Shown here: positions 23,019-31,964 of the stretch, piece after piece
Layout of the letters: every line of letters begins with the position of its first letter
Position numbering within the stretch: the stretch's first letter is position 1
Assembly: GCF_013409365.1 (NCBI RefSeq)
Contig: NZ_JACCBA010000001.1
Coordinates: forward strand, 1,612,001 to 1,676,000
Length of the DNA: 64,000 bases
Source: Actinomadura luteofluorescens
Lineage (GTDB): Bacteria > Actinomycetota > Actinomycetes > Streptosporangiales > Streptosporangiaceae
Direction: 5' to 3'
Notes under the pieces: model-generated
What the model was told of the DNA's origin: nothing
Seen by the model: only the letters and a program-made list of their open reading frames with translations
Databases searched by the model: none
Position numbers and translations under genes: made by a program

Positions 23019-23786
23019 TCACACCGTCAGGACGTAAGGCACACCGCGCGCACGGAAGTGCCCGACGTTCACGCATTCGGTGCGGCCGATGCGGATGCGG
23101 CTCGCGAGCGGCTGGTGGACGTGCCCGAACAGCACGTACCTCGGCTGCGTGCGGTGGATCGCCTCCAGGATCGCCTCGCTGCCGCGCTCGAACCTGCGCG
23201 CCACGGTGTCGTACAGCAGGTCGGGGACGGCGGGCGGGATGTGGCTGCACAGCACGTCCACCTCGCCGACCGCCTCGACCTTGGCCGCGAAGGCCTCCTC
23301 GTCCAGCTCGTAAGGGGTGCGGTACTCGGTGCGCAGGCCGCCCCCGACGAACCCGAACCGCAGGCCGCCGATCTCGGTGGTCTCGCCGTCCAGGACGTGG
23401 TGGCCGTCGCGCAGGTGCGCGTCCCACAGCCGGGGGACGTCGACGTTGCCGTAGGTCAGGTACGCCGGGGCGGGCATGGCCGCGAACAGCTCGGCGTACT
23501 GGCGGTTCACGGCCCGCTCGATGTGCGGCCGGGCGTCCCCGTCGAGCGAGGCCCACAGCCCCCGGGAGAACTCGCGGGCCTCGTCGAAGCGCTTCTCGGT
23601 CCGCAGCCCGATGAAGCGGTCGGCGTTGTCCTGGCCGAACAGGTCGGCGAAGATCCCCTGCCCGTGGTCGTGGTAGTCGATGAACAGGATCAGGTCGCCC
23701 AGGCAGATGAGCGCGTCCGCCCCGTCCGCCGCGCCCGCCAGCGCGTCCGCGCGGCCGTGGACGTCGCTCACCACATGGATCCTCAT
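23019..23786 (-). CDS. Metallophosphoesterase family protein
   Basis: A 255-residue calcineurin-like phosphoesterase. Metal ligands occur in VVSDVHGRADAL, ICLGDLILF, YLTYGNVDVPR, VLCSHIPP near 195 and FGHVHQPLASRI near 228. It has no signal peptide, so it acts in the cytoplasm. A TACATT box six bases before the ATG suggests a leaderless transcript. Substrate is unknown: close families act on cyclic nucleotides, phosphoproteins or nucleotidyl-lipids. Confidence 0.85.
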   Translation of the reverse strand: MRIHVVSDVHGRADALAGAADGADALICLGDLILFIDYHDHGQGIFADLFGQDNADRFIGLRTEKRFDEAREFSRGLWASLDGDARPHIERAVNRQYAELFAAMPAPAYLTYGNVDVPRLWDAHLRDGHHVLDGETTEIGGLRFGFVGGGLRTEYRTPYELDEEAFAAKVEAVGEVDVLCSHIPPAVPDLLYDTVARRFERGSEAILEAIHRTQPRYVLFGHVHQPLASRIRIGRTECVNVGHFRARGVPYVLTV

Positions 23787-23842
23787 GAACCGAATGTAAT
23801 GGCGCCGACCACCGGAGTGAACGGGCGTCCGCCGGAAGGCCG

Positions 23843-24538
23843 TCAGCCGGCGGCGGCCGCCACGAGGGTGCGCCACTCGCGCACCAGGGCGGGGTCGACC
23901 GGCGCGTCCCAGTCGCCGTCCGGGCGCACGGCCGTGCCCACGTGGAACGCGGTGACGCCCGCGGCGGCGAGGACGGCGACGTGCTTGCGGCGCAGCCCGC
24001 CCCCGGCCATGATCATCTCGGCGGCGGCGGGGTCCCCGACCGCGCGCCGGACGAGCACGTCGACCCCCGCGTCCACGCCGCGGGCCGAACCCGCCGTCAG
24101 CACGGTGTCCAGGCGTCCGCCGAACGCGCGTACGGCGTTCCACGCCTGGGCCGGGTCGGCGGCGTGGTCCAGCGCCCGGTGGAAGGTCCAGGGCAGCGGG
24201 TCGGTGTCGGCGGCGAGCTTGCCGGTGGCGCCCGCGTCGACATGCCCGGAGGAGTCGAGGAAGCCGAGCACGAACCCGTCCGCGCCCGCGGCGGCGAGGC
24301 CCGCTGCGGCGCGCCGCAGCCGGTCCAGCTCGGCGCCGGTGGTGCGGAACCCCGCGTTGGCGCGCAGCATCACCCGCATCGGCAGGGACGTGGCCTCCCG
24401 GATGGCCGCGACCAGGTCGGGGTCGGGGGTGAGCCCGTCCGCTGCCATGTCGGCGACGACCTCGATGCGGTCGGCGCCGCCCTCCTGCGCCGCGCGGGCG
24501 TCGGCGGCGGACAGCGCGATCACTTCGAGCAGCGACAT
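23843..24538 (-). CDS. cutC: CutC family protein
   Basis: A 231-residue TIM-barrel protein beginning LLEVIALSAADARAAQEGGA and continuing DRIEVVADMAADGLTPD. The family signatures FHRALDHAADP and VLTAGSARGVDAGVDVL are present. CutC was linked to copper homeostasis in E. coli, but the biochemical role is unresolved and copper binding is disputed. No copper gene lies nearby. The ATG at 24538 is the first good start before the barrel. Confidence 0.85.
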   Translation of the reverse strand: MSLLEVIALSAADARAAQEGGADRIEVVADMAADGLTPDPDLVAAIREATSLPMRVMLRANAGFRTTGAELDRLRRAAAGLAAAGADGFVLGFLDSSGHVDAGATGKLAADTDPLPWTFHRALDHAADPAQAWNAVRAFGGRLDTVLTAGSARGVDAGVDVLVRRAVGDPAAAEMIMAGGGLRRKHVAVLAAAGVTAFHVGTAVRPDGDWDAPVDPALVREWRTLVAAAAG

Positions 24539-24775
24539 GGCGACCCCCGGAACCCGTTTGCGTTGTGCGACCGGCTCCAGGGTAGGCGACCCGGCGGCGG
24601 GCGCCGGGAGCCGGCGGGCGGTCTTTGCCGTGCCGTTAACCGCCGGGGTTCGCGGCACGATTCCTACTCGTGGGTATCATGCGGCAACGGAGGAGTTCGC
24701 GCGCCGCGGGCCGGACGGCCCGAGCGCGCCGCGGACCCTCCCGCCGTCCTCGAAGACCGACGACAGGAGTGGGCC

Positions 24776-26566
24776 GTGCGCGAGTTCAGCGTCCCCGCGA
24801 TGGTGGAGGTCCCCGACTCCGCCACTCTGACCGACGCGCCCTTCGCCCGGGCCGCCGAAGAGCCCGGCCGGATCGTGCTGCGCCGCAAGAACGGCGACGC
24901 GTGGAGCGCCGTCACCGCGGCGGAGTTCGCCGCCGAGACGGCGGGGGTCGCCAAGGGCCTGGCCGCCGCCGGCGTCGAGCCCGGCGACCGGGTGTGCCTG
25001 CTGTCGCGGACCCGCTACGAGTGGACGGTCCTGGACTACGCGATCTGGGCGGCGGGCGCGGTCTCCGTCCCGATCTACGAGACGTCCTCCGCCGAGCAGA
25101 TCGAGTGGATCGTCGGCGACTCCGGGGCCAGGGCGGTGTTCGCCGAGACCGCCGCGCACGTGGCGACCGTCGAGGAGATCCGCGACCGGCTCCCCGGGCT
25201 GGCGCACGTGTGGGGCATCGACGCGGGCGGCGTCGCGGAGGTCACCCGGCTCGGCGCGGACGTCGGCGACGACGTCGTCGAGGAGCGCCGCCGGTCCCGC
25301 CGCGCCGCGGACATCGCCACGCTCGTCTACACCTCCGGCACCACCGGGCGCCCCAAGGGCTGCGAGATCACCCATGGGAACCTGGTGTCGACCGCCCGCA
25401 ACGCCGTGCAGGGGGCGATCGCCGAGATCGCCGTCGAGGGCAGCTCCACGCTGCTGTTCCTGCCGCTGGCGCACGTGTTCGCCCGGCTGATCGAGGTCGC
25501 CACCATCGAGGGCGGCATCGTGCTCGGGCACAGCGACGTCCCGAACCTGCTGCCGGACCTGGCCTCGTTCCGGCCGACGTTCCTGCTGGCCGTCCCGCGC
25601 GTGTTCGAGAAGGTCTACAACGGCGCCGAGCAGAAGGCCGCGGCCGACGGCAAGGGCAAGATCTTCAAGACGGCGGCGGAGACCGCGGTCGCCTACAGCC
25701 GGGCGCTGGACGACGGCGGCCCCGGCCTCGGGCTGAAGGCCCGGCACCGCGTCTTCGACGTGCTCGTGTACCGCAAGCTGCGCGCCGCGGTCGGCGGCAG
25801 GGTGCAGTACGCGGTGTCCGGCGGCGCCGCGCTCGGCGAGCGGCTCGGGCACTTCTTCCGCGGCGTCGGGATCACGATCCTGGAGGGCTACGGGCTCACC
25901 GAGACGACCGCGCCCGCCGCCGTCAACCGGCCCTCCGCCATCAAGATCGGCACGGTGGGCAGGCCGATCCCCGGCGTCGACGTGCGCATCGCCGAGGACG
26001 GCGAGGTCCTCGTGCGCGGCGTCGACGTCATGCGCGGCTACTGGAACAACGAGGCCGCCACCAAGGAGGCCCTGGAGGACGGCTGGTTCCACACCGGCGA
26101 CCTCGGCTCCCTCGACGAGGAGGGCTTCCTGCGGATCACCGGCCGGAAGAAGGAGATCCTCGTCACCGCGGCGGGCAAGAACGTGGCGCCCGCCCCGCTG
26201 GAGGACCGGCTCCGCGCCCACCCGCTGATCAGCCAGTGCCTCGTCGTCGGCGACGGCCGCAAGTTCATCAGCGCGCTCGTCACCCTGGACGAGGAGGCGC
26301 TCGGCCCGTGGAAGGCCCGGCACGGCAAGCCGGCGGAGATGACGGTGGACGAGCTGCGCCGCGACCCCGACCTCGTCGCCGAGATCGAGGCCGCGGTCGC
26401 CGACGCCAACAAGTCGGTCAGCCACGCTGAGGCGATCAAGAAGCACGTCGTCCTCGGCGTCGACTTCACCGAGGAGGCCGGCCACATGACGCCGAGCCTG
26501 AAGGTGAAGCGCAACGTGGTGATGAAGGACTTCGCCGACGAGATCGACGCCCTCTACACCGGCTGA
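24776..26566 (+). CDS. Long-chain fatty acid-CoA ligase (FadD15-like)
   Basis: A 596-residue adenylate-forming enzyme activating fatty acids as acyl-AMP and then acyl-CoA. Motifs in order: phosphate-binding LVYTSGTTGRPKGCEITHGN near 180-200, FLLAVPRVFEKVYNGAEQKA near 265, the core GYGLTETTAPAAVNRP near 375, WFHTGDLGSLDEEGFLRITG near 440, and the acyl-transfer Lys in SLKVKRN near the end. It is close to the FadD15/Acsl class of actinobacteria. The GTG start follows CAGGAG. It is divergent from cutC and converges on the SDR-type gene with a 13-bp overlap. Confidence 0.92.
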   Translation: MREFSVPAMVEVPDSATLTDAPFARAAEEPGRIVLRRKNGDAWSAVTAAEFAAETAGVAKGLAAAGVEPGDRVCLLSRTRYEWTVLDYAIWAAGAVSVPIYETSSAEQIEWIVGDSGARAVFAETAAHVATVEEIRDRLPGLAHVWGIDAGGVAEVTRLGADVGDDVVEERRRSRRAADIATLVYTSGTTGRPKGCEITHGNLVSTARNAVQGAIAEIAVEGSSTLLFLPLAHVFARLIEVATIEGGIVLGHSDVPNLLPDLASFRPTFLLAVPRVFEKVYNGAEQKAAADGKGKIFKTAAETAVAYSRALDDGGPGLGLKARHRVFDVLVYRKLRAAVGGRVQYAVSGGAALGERLGHFFRGVGITILEGYGLTETTAPAAVNRPSAIKIGTVGRPIPGVDVRIAEDGEVLVRGVDVMRGYWNNEAATKEALEDGWFHTGDLGSLDEEGFLRITGRKKEILVTAAGKNVAPAPLEDRLRAHPLISQCLVVGDGRKFISALVTLDEEALGPWKARHGKPAEMTVDELRRDPDLVAEIEAAVADANKSVSHAEAIKKHVVLGVDFTEEAGHMTPSLKVKRNVVMKDFADEIDALYTG

Positions 26567-27222
26567 GCCAGCGCGGCGACGGCGTCCCCGATCGGGGTCG
26601 AGCCGTTGAGCAGGTCCAGCGTGAGGCGGCGGACGTCGCCGGCGTCCAGCAGCGCCGCGACGACCGCCGCGACGTCGTCGCGGGTGACCGCGCCGTGCCC
26701 GATCGGCGGCTCGGCCAGCGCCACCAGGCCGGTGGGCGGGTCGTCGGTGAGGCGGCCCGGCCGCAGGATCAGCCAGTCCAGGGCGTCGCGGCGCCTCAGG
26801 TCGTCCTCGGCCTCGCCCTTGGCCCTGATGTAGGCCTCCCAGACCTCGCCGCGCCCGGGCGCGGGCGGCTCGCCCGCGCCCATCGCGGAGATCTGCACGA
26901 AGCCGCGGACCCCCGCGCGTTCGGCGGCGTCGGCCGCGAGCACCGCGGCGCCGCGGTCGACGGTGTCCTTGCGCGACACTCCGCTGCCCGGCCCCGCGCC
27001 CGCGGCGAACACGACGGCGTCCGCGCCGGTCAGATGGTCGGCGAGCTCGTCGAGGGTCGCCGACTCCAGGTCGCACACGACCGGCCCGGCGCCGGTGTCC
27101 CGGACGTCGCCGGCGTGGCCGGGGTTGCGGATGATGCTCAGCACGGTGTCCCCCCGTGCGGACAGCAGCCGGGACAGCCGCAGTGCGATCTGCCCGTGCC
27201 CGCCCGCGATCACGATGTTCAT
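26554..27222 (-). CDS. NAD(P)-binding SDR-like protein (NmrA/atypical SDR)
   Basis: A 222-residue Rossmann protein. The dinucleotide site is IVIAGGHGQIALRLSRLLSA at the N-terminus. ADAVVFAAGAGPGSG, VQISAMGAG and YIRAKGEAEDDL give the YxxxK-like motif of atypical SDRs. It belongs to the NAD(P)H-binding, YwnB/HSCARG-like group, often redox sensors or reductases; no substrate is evident. A TACGAT box six bases from the ATG suggests a leaderless transcript. Its C-terminus overlaps the convergent FadD-type gene by 13 bp. Confidence 0.85.
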   Translation of the reverse strand: MNIVIAGGHGQIALRLSRLLSARGDTVLSIIRNPGHAGDVRDTGAGPVVCDLESATLDELADHLTGADAVVFAAGAGPGSGVSRKDTVDRGAAVLAADAAERAGVRGFVQISAMGAGEPPAPGRGEVWEAYIRAKGEAEDDLRRRDALDWLILRPGRLTDDPPTGLVALAEPPIGHGAVTRDDVAAVVAALLDAGDVRRLTLDLLNGSTPIGDAVAALAQPV

Positions 27223-27292
27223 GCCGCGATCGTAGGACGCCGCGGACCCGGACGCGCGGACGCGCGGCCGGGTCCCGGCGGGTCGGAGCCGT

Positions 27293-28720
27293 TCAGCGGC
27301 GGCGCTTGATCCGCGTCCCGGCCCTGCCGTTGATCGCGTTGACGGCCTTCGCCATGAGCTGGTCGTCCATCACGTTGATGAGGTCGCCGTGGTCGGTCAC
27401 CGGGTCGTGGCCCGACTCGGGGAAGCTGTCCAGCGCGAACGCCAGCGGCTTGGCGGGCAGGTTGTAGGCCAGCGTCATCCGCAGCTGCGGCACCGCCTTC
27501 GTGCCCTGCGGGCACTGCCCCGTCGCCTGGTCCGGGAACCGGATGTGGTCGCGGTGGTTGGCGCTGTCGGTGTTCTGGCCGTCCCAGCAACTCGGGAAGT
27601 TCAGCACGCGCAGCACCTTGCTGCCCCGCGGGCACAGCGGGTACTTGTCGGTGAACGCCCGGTTCTCGAATCCGGTGCACGTCCAGCTGGCGTGCGCGTT
27701 CTTCAGGCCGTTCGTCACCGCCTTGGCGTCACCGGTGGCGACCCGGATGAACCGCGGCATCGCGGTCACCTTGCTGCGCGGGTTGCCGAGGAACTGGAGC
27801 TTCACGCTCGACGGCGTGACGATGCTGCCGGTGTTGCCGTCCGCCTGGCTCTGCTGCGCGCGATCGGAGTCGTCCTGGCCGTTGCGGAGCCGGATCACCG
27901 GCCAGAAGTAGGCCGACTTGTCGCCGTTGGTGCAGGTCGTCCCGGCGGCGGCAAAGGTCTCGTCGGTGGAGAACGCGTTCGTGTCGAGGTTGCCCACGTA
28001 GTCGTGGATGTGGTGCGCGCCGTTCACGACGCCGGGGGCCGCGAGCACGTTGTCGGGGTTGCTGTGGGCCTGGCCCTTGTTCACACCGCAACTGGAGGCG
28101 AACACGCCGGTCGAGGCCTGGCGGCTGCGGCGCGGCTGCCGCACACGTGGCGCCTTGCGGATGTCGACGAACTGGTCGGCGCGCAGGCTCGGATTCGCCG
28201 GAGCCTGCCCGCCGTTCTGCCCGCCGTTCTGGCCGCCGTTCTGGCCGTTGCCCTGCCCGCCTCCGGGCTGCTGACCGCCCTGCGGGTCGGCCGGGGGTGT
28301 CGTCTGGCCGCCCTGCGGGTCGGCCGGCGGGGTGGTCTGGCCGCCGTCGATCGGGCCGCCATCGCCCATCTGACCGCCGTCACCCATCTGGCCACCGTCG
28401 CCCATTTGACCGCCGTCGCCCATCTGGCCACCATCGCCCATTTGACCGCCGTCGCCCATTTGACCGCCGTCGCCCATCTGGCCGCCTCCGGGCTGCTGAC
28501 CGCCCTGCGGGTCGGCCGGCGGCGTCGTCCGGCCGGAGCCCTGGAGCTTCGGAACGCCGGAGCCGTCCGCGGGCAGCGCCGGATAGGCGGCCGGGCCCGC
28601 CGCCGCGGTGGTCACGGGAATGTACGGCTGCGCCGCCGCGCCGGGGGTCCCCTGGCAGGCCGTCGCGACGAGGGTGAACGCCGGGATCAACACGGCGAAG
28701 GCTTTCTTCTTTCGTCCCAT
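27293..28720 (-). CDS. DUF1996 lipoprotein with QMGDGG tandem repeats
   Basis: A 475-residue exported protein. The signal sequence ends in LVATAC, a lipobox, so it is likely lipid-anchored. Residues about 60-170 are low complexity, with seven perfect QMGDGG repeats flanked by TTPPADPQGGQ repeats and NGGQ units. The DUF1996 domain covers about 205-455, recognised by NGAHHIHDYVGN, FWPVIRLRNG, WTCTGF and SCWDGQNTDSANHRDHIRFP. DUF1996 occurs in secreted actinobacterial and fungal proteins with unknown role; its conserved His/Cys suggest a metal or carbohydrate site. The repeat region probably spans the cell wall. Confidence 0.85.
   Translation of the reverse strand: MGRKKKAFAVLIPAFTLVATACQGTPGAAAQPYIPVTTAAAGPAAYPALPADGSGVPKLQGSGRTTPPADPQGGQQPGGGQMGDGGQMGDGGQMGDGGQMGDGGQMGDGGQMGDGGQMGDGGPIDGGQTTPPADPQGGQTTPPADPQGGQQPGGGQGNGQNGGQNGGQNGGQAPANPSLRADQFVDIRKAPRVRQPRRSRQASTGVFASSCGVNKGQAHSNPDNVLAAPGVVNGAHHIHDYVGNLDTNAFSTDETFAAAGTTCTNGDKSAYFWPVIRLRNGQDDSDRAQQSQADGNTGSIVTPSSVKLQFLGNPRSKVTAMPRFIRVATGDAKAVTNGLKNAHASWTCTGFENRAFTDKYPLCPRGSKVLRVLNFPSCWDGQNTDSANHRDHIRFPDQATGQCPQGTKAVPQLRMTLAYNLPAKPLAFALDSFPESGHDPVTDHGDLINVMDDQLMAKAVNAINGRAGTRIKRRR
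28363..28490. repeat. 18-bp coding tandem repeat in the DUF1996 gene
   Basis: Seven near-identical 18-bp units, each containing CCCATCTG or CCCATTTG, encode QMGDGG on the minus strand. Units differ only at third positions, so copy number may vary between strains. Confidence 0.85.
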
Positions 28721-28750
28721 CGAAAAACTGCTCCCTTTGCGGGGTGTACG

Positions 28751-29383
28751 TCAGTGCAGGGCGCGCCTGGGAACCAGGCCCGTGCTCTCCAGCAGCGACA
28801 TGTGCGTGTTGACGAATTTCAGGCACCGTTCGGCGAACGCGCGGATCTCGGTGTTCTCGGTCGCCGCGCGCACCTTGGCGATGACGGTGAAGACCTGCCC
28901 GTGGGCGGCACGCAACCGCAGCACGAACGTCTTGTCATAGTCGGCGCCGTATTTTCCCGACATCTCCCTCAGCCAGCTCTTCTGGCTGCCGTTGGGCTCG
29001 TTGGGAAGGAGTACGCCCAGCTTCTGCGCCTCGGCGCGGGTGTCGGCGTCCAGCTGCATGTGCTGGCGCATGATGATCTCGCCGACCTCCTTCACCCGGG
29101 GGCTGGACGCGCGCTGCGCGGCCTGCTGCCCGGCGGGCATCTCCCAGAGGCCGGCCTGCCGGACCTTGACCAGGAGCTGCCTGTCCAGAGTGCTGAGCCG
29201 CCCCCAGCGGGTGTTGACGGTGCCACCGAGGTTCGCCGCGCCGCTCGCGGGCGTGCCGACCGGGCTCATGACGACCGCGAAGGCCGCCACGACGGCGGCC
29301 ACGGCCGCCAGTACCAGCAGCAGGCGTCCTTTGCCGAGGCGCGGGAGCGTGCGCTTTCCGGCGATTCCGTAGGATTTCCTCAA
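28751..29383 (-). CDS. DUF4142 domain exported protein
   Basis: A 210-residue protein with an N-terminal membrane/signal segment (LLLVLAAVAAVVAAFAVVM). The ferritin-like helical DUF4142 domain follows (DRQLLVKVRQAGLWEMPAGQ, then VKEVGEIIMRQHMQLDADTR). The likely start is TTG at 29383, which has GGAGGGA at good spacing; no ATG lies nearby. The family is exported and of unknown function. It is the gene immediately upstream of the DUF1996 lipoprotein (30-bp gap), and the two are probably one transcript. The C-terminal part has RAAHGQVFTVIAKVR. Confidence 0.8.
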   Translation of the reverse strand: MRKSYGIAGKRTLPRLGKGRLLLVLAAVAAVVAAFAVVMSPVGTPASGAANLGGTVNTRWGRLSTLDRQLLVKVRQAGLWEMPAGQQAAQRASSPRVKEVGEIIMRQHMQLDADTRAEAQKLGVLLPNEPNGSQKSWLREMSGKYGADYDKTFVLRLRAAHGQVFTVIAKVRAATENTEIRAFAERCLKFVNTHMSLLESTGLVPRRALH

Positions 29384-29507
29384 GGGCTCTCGTCCCTCCT
29401 TTCAAGGATCTCTCGACGGACCCGGCGCGGGTTCGTCCGGAGATACGCACCGGCCCACCGTCCGGGTTCAACGATGTCCACCTGTTGTCATTTCTTCGCG
29501 CGGGAAT

Positions 29508-31019
29508 TCAGCGCCGCGACGGCGCTCCGGGAACTCCGCCGACGACTCGCAGCGCCAATGCAGGGCACATCGCGACCGCCTTCTGGACGTCCTTCTCCAT
29601 CCATGAGGGAATGTCGGTGCCGAGCACGACGGGAAAGCCGTACCGGTCGAGCTGGATCAGCTCGGGCACGAGATAGGCGCACAGGCCGTGCCCGTCGCAC
29701 CGGCTCCAGTCGATCGCGACCCGCCCCTCCGAGCCGTCCGGCACCGGCAGCGGCAGGACCCCGTAGGTCGACTGGCCGCACCCGCCGCCCCACCGGTGCT
29801 CCTCGATGTCGGCGGTGAAGGCCTCCATCGCCGACAGGACGAACCTCGCCGTCCCGTCGGGGTGGGTGCAGGCGCCGCGGCCCCGGCCGACGCCGGCCGC
29901 GCGGCGCACGTCCTCCGCCGTCCCGGCCCCCTCGGTGAGCGCCATCAGCGACCGGACGACGTCGGGCAGCCCGAGCCGGCACGGCCCGCATTGCCCGGCG
30001 GACTGCGCGGCGAGGTACGACGCGATCCGCGTGACCTCGCCGAGCGGGCAGGTGCCCTGGGTGAGCGGCAGGATGATCCCGGCGCCCACCGTCCCGCCCA
30101 CGCGCCGCATCCCGGCGCGCGACAGCACCGCCCGCGACACCGCGGCCGGGTCGAGCCACATCCCGTGGTACCCGCCGACGAGCACGCCCGGCGACGGCGG
30201 CACCTCGCAGTGGTCAAGGACGGCCCGCAGCGGCGTGCCGAGCGGCGCCTCCACGACCTGCGTCCCGCCGATCGTCAGCAGCGTGGTGCCCGGCTCGTCG
30301 TCGGTCCCGGCCGAGGCGTACAGGTCGGGGCCAAGGGAGACCAGCACCGCCAGCTGCGCGAACGTCTCGGTGTTGGACAGCAGCGTCGGGAAGCCGTCCA
30401 CCCCCGAGTCGGACGCGCGGACCTTGACTCCCGGCGGGATCGGCGTCTCCCCGTTGATCGCGCGGATCACCGCGCCGCTCTCCCCCGAGATGAACCGCTC
30501 CGTCAGCCGCACGACCCGGGCGGGCATCCGCCGCTCGCTGATCGCGGCGCGGACCGACCGGGCGGCCTCGTCGCTCTCGACGGCCAGCACGATCCGCTGG
30601 GTGCCGAGCGCGCTCGCCGCGATCTGCGCGCCGTCGAGCACCAGGTGCGGGGCCCTGCCGAGCAGCACCTTGTCCTTGGCGCTGCCGGGCTCGCCCTCGG
30701 CGCCGTTGACCACCACGACGACATCCTCGCTGGACCCGCGCTCGTCGCCCTTCTCGCCGGGCAGCAGCGCGGTCCGGTCGGCGGTCGGGTGGTTGACCCG
30801 CGCGGCGACCGCCATCAGCTTGCGGGCGAACGGGAACCCCGCCCCGCCCCGCCCCCTCAGGTCGACCTGTTCGGCCATGCGCACCAGGTCGTCCAGCGCC
30901 GGCGCGCGGAGCCTGCCGTGCACCGCCAGATGTCGGTCGAGGTCCAGCCGGTCGAACCGGTCGAACCCGAGCGTCAGCCGCGGCCCGCCGATATTGGAGA
31001 CGGTGACGGTCGAGGTCAT
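29508..31019 (-). CDS. NuoF-like flavoprotein fused to a ferredoxin
   Basis: A 503-residue protein. Residues about 40-330 match the complex I 51-kDa (NuoF) fold: DLRGRGGAGFPFARK (FMN/NADH loop), VVVNGAEGEPGSAKDK and an SLBB-like region. The NuoF iron-sulfur end has SAGQCGPCRLG near 350 and a later Cys in GACTHPDG. A C-terminal ferredoxin (about 425-490) reads CDGHGLCAYLVPELI, then MCPALAL, the pattern of a 3Fe-4S type with one ligand missing. It overlaps the membrane heme-type protein by ATGA, suggesting a membrane-tethered electron transfer unit. Partners beyond that are unknown. Confidence 0.82.
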   Translation of the reverse strand: MTSTVTVSNIGGPRLTLGFDRFDRLDLDRHLAVHGRLRAPALDDLVRMAEQVDLRGRGGAGFPFARKLMAVAARVNHPTADRTALLPGEKGDERGSSEDVVVVVNGAEGEPGSAKDKVLLGRAPHLVLDGAQIAASALGTQRIVLAVESDEAARSVRAAISERRMPARVVRLTERFISGESGAVIRAINGETPIPPGVKVRASDSGVDGFPTLLSNTETFAQLAVLVSLGPDLYASAGTDDEPGTTLLTIGGTQVVEAPLGTPLRAVLDHCEVPPSPGVLVGGYHGMWLDPAAVSRAVLSRAGMRRVGGTVGAGIILPLTQGTCPLGEVTRIASYLAAQSAGQCGPCRLGLPDVVRSLMALTEGAGTAEDVRRAAGVGRGRGACTHPDGTARFVLSAMEAFTADIEEHRWGGGCGQSTYGVLPLPVPDGSEGRVAIDWSRCDGHGLCAYLVPELIQLDRYGFPVVLGTDIPSWMEKDVQKAVAMCPALALRVVGGVPGAPSRR

Positions 31020-31948
31020 CGGATCACCTCGGTGTCACGGCCCTGGCCGGTGACGGGCATGCCGCGCGGGTCCGCGACGGTCCTGCGGGAGTCGTCGAGG
31101 TCCCGCCGGACGCCGAAGTCCCGGCGGCCGCCGAAGTCGCGCGGGTCGTCGGTGTCGCGCGGGTCGTCGAAGCGGTCCTCCCCCGCCCGGGCGCGCGCCC
31201 TCGCGGCGGCGCGTCCCTCCTCGTGCTCGCGCGCCGCCATGGCGCGCCGGTCGCGGCGCCGTCCCGCGCCGTCCGGCAGCGAGTACGCCTCGACGTCCTC
31301 GCCCGCCAGGTGGACGTCCCGCGGCTTGATCACCACGACCATGCGGGTGACCAGGGCGAGCACGACGAACACGACGCTCATCACGTAGCTGAGGACGACC
31401 CACGGCGCCGCGGCCCGCCCGGTGATCAGGCCGTGCACGATCGCGAGCGGCCAGGACACGTAGGCGACGGCGTGCATCGACCGCCACACCCAGGCCTTGC
31501 CGCGCAGCGCGAACCGCGCCCGCATCAGCCCGGTGACCACGATGAGGAGCATCAGGTCGGAGGCGATGGTGCCGAGGCCGATCGCGCCGCCGTCCGGCAC
31601 GACGATCTGGACGGGCAGCGCGAGGCCGCTCATCACCTTCACCGTGACGTGCGCGACCAGCATCGCCGTCGCGATGACGGCGGAGGCGCGGTGCACCGCC
31701 TGGGCGAGCACCCGGTGCCGGATCTTCAGGATGAGGCGCTCGGTGGCCAGCAGCCCGCTCATCACCGCGGTGGTGAGGGCGACCAGCGCGAAGACCCCCG
31801 CGTAGAAGCTGAGGAAGTACTGCACGTTCGCGACCGCGACGGCGCCCTGCGGGGTCGCCGCGCCGACCAGCACCAGCACCGCGCCGGCGAGCACCACGCG
31901 CAGCGCCCAGGCGGGCACCGCGGGATCATCACTGTTGCGCATTCGCAC
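31016..31948 (-). CDS. Ferric reductase-like/heme b-type membrane protein
   Basis: A 310-residue membrane protein with six predicted helices over residues 15-205. Helices 3 and 5 each hold paired histidines: QAVHRASAVIATAMLVAHVT and SMHAVAYVSWPLAIVHG. This is the spacing of bis-heme cytochromes in the ferric reductase-like superfamily. The C-terminal 90 residues are charged and repetitive (DPRDTDDPRDFG), a cytoplasmic tail that could dock the flavoprotein encoded next. The GTG at 31948 has AGGAG nine bases upstream and is preferred to the ATG at 31942. Electron acceptor unknown. Confidence 0.8.
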   Translation of the reverse strand: MRMRNSDDPAVPAWALRVVLAGAVLVLVGAATPQGAVAVANVQYFLSFYAGVFALVALTTAVMSGLLATERLILKIRHRVLAQAVHRASAVIATAMLVAHVTVKVMSGLALPVQIVVPDGGAIGLGTIASDLMLLIVVTGLMRARFALRGKAWVWRSMHAVAYVSWPLAIVHGLITGRAAAPWVVLSYVMSVVFVVLALVTRMVVVIKPRDVHLAGEDVEAYSLPDGAGRRRDRRAMAAREHEEGRAAARARARAGEDRFDDPRDTDDPRDFGGRRDFGVRRDLDDSRRTVADPRGMPVTGQGRDTEVIR

Positions 31949-31964
31949 CGCTCGGACTCCTGTT

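Noticed and set aside
28363..28490. Regularly spaced repeats that could suggest a CRISPR array
   Set aside because: Units are contiguous, in frame and encode QMGDGG inside a lipoprotein gene. There are no spacers or cas genes.
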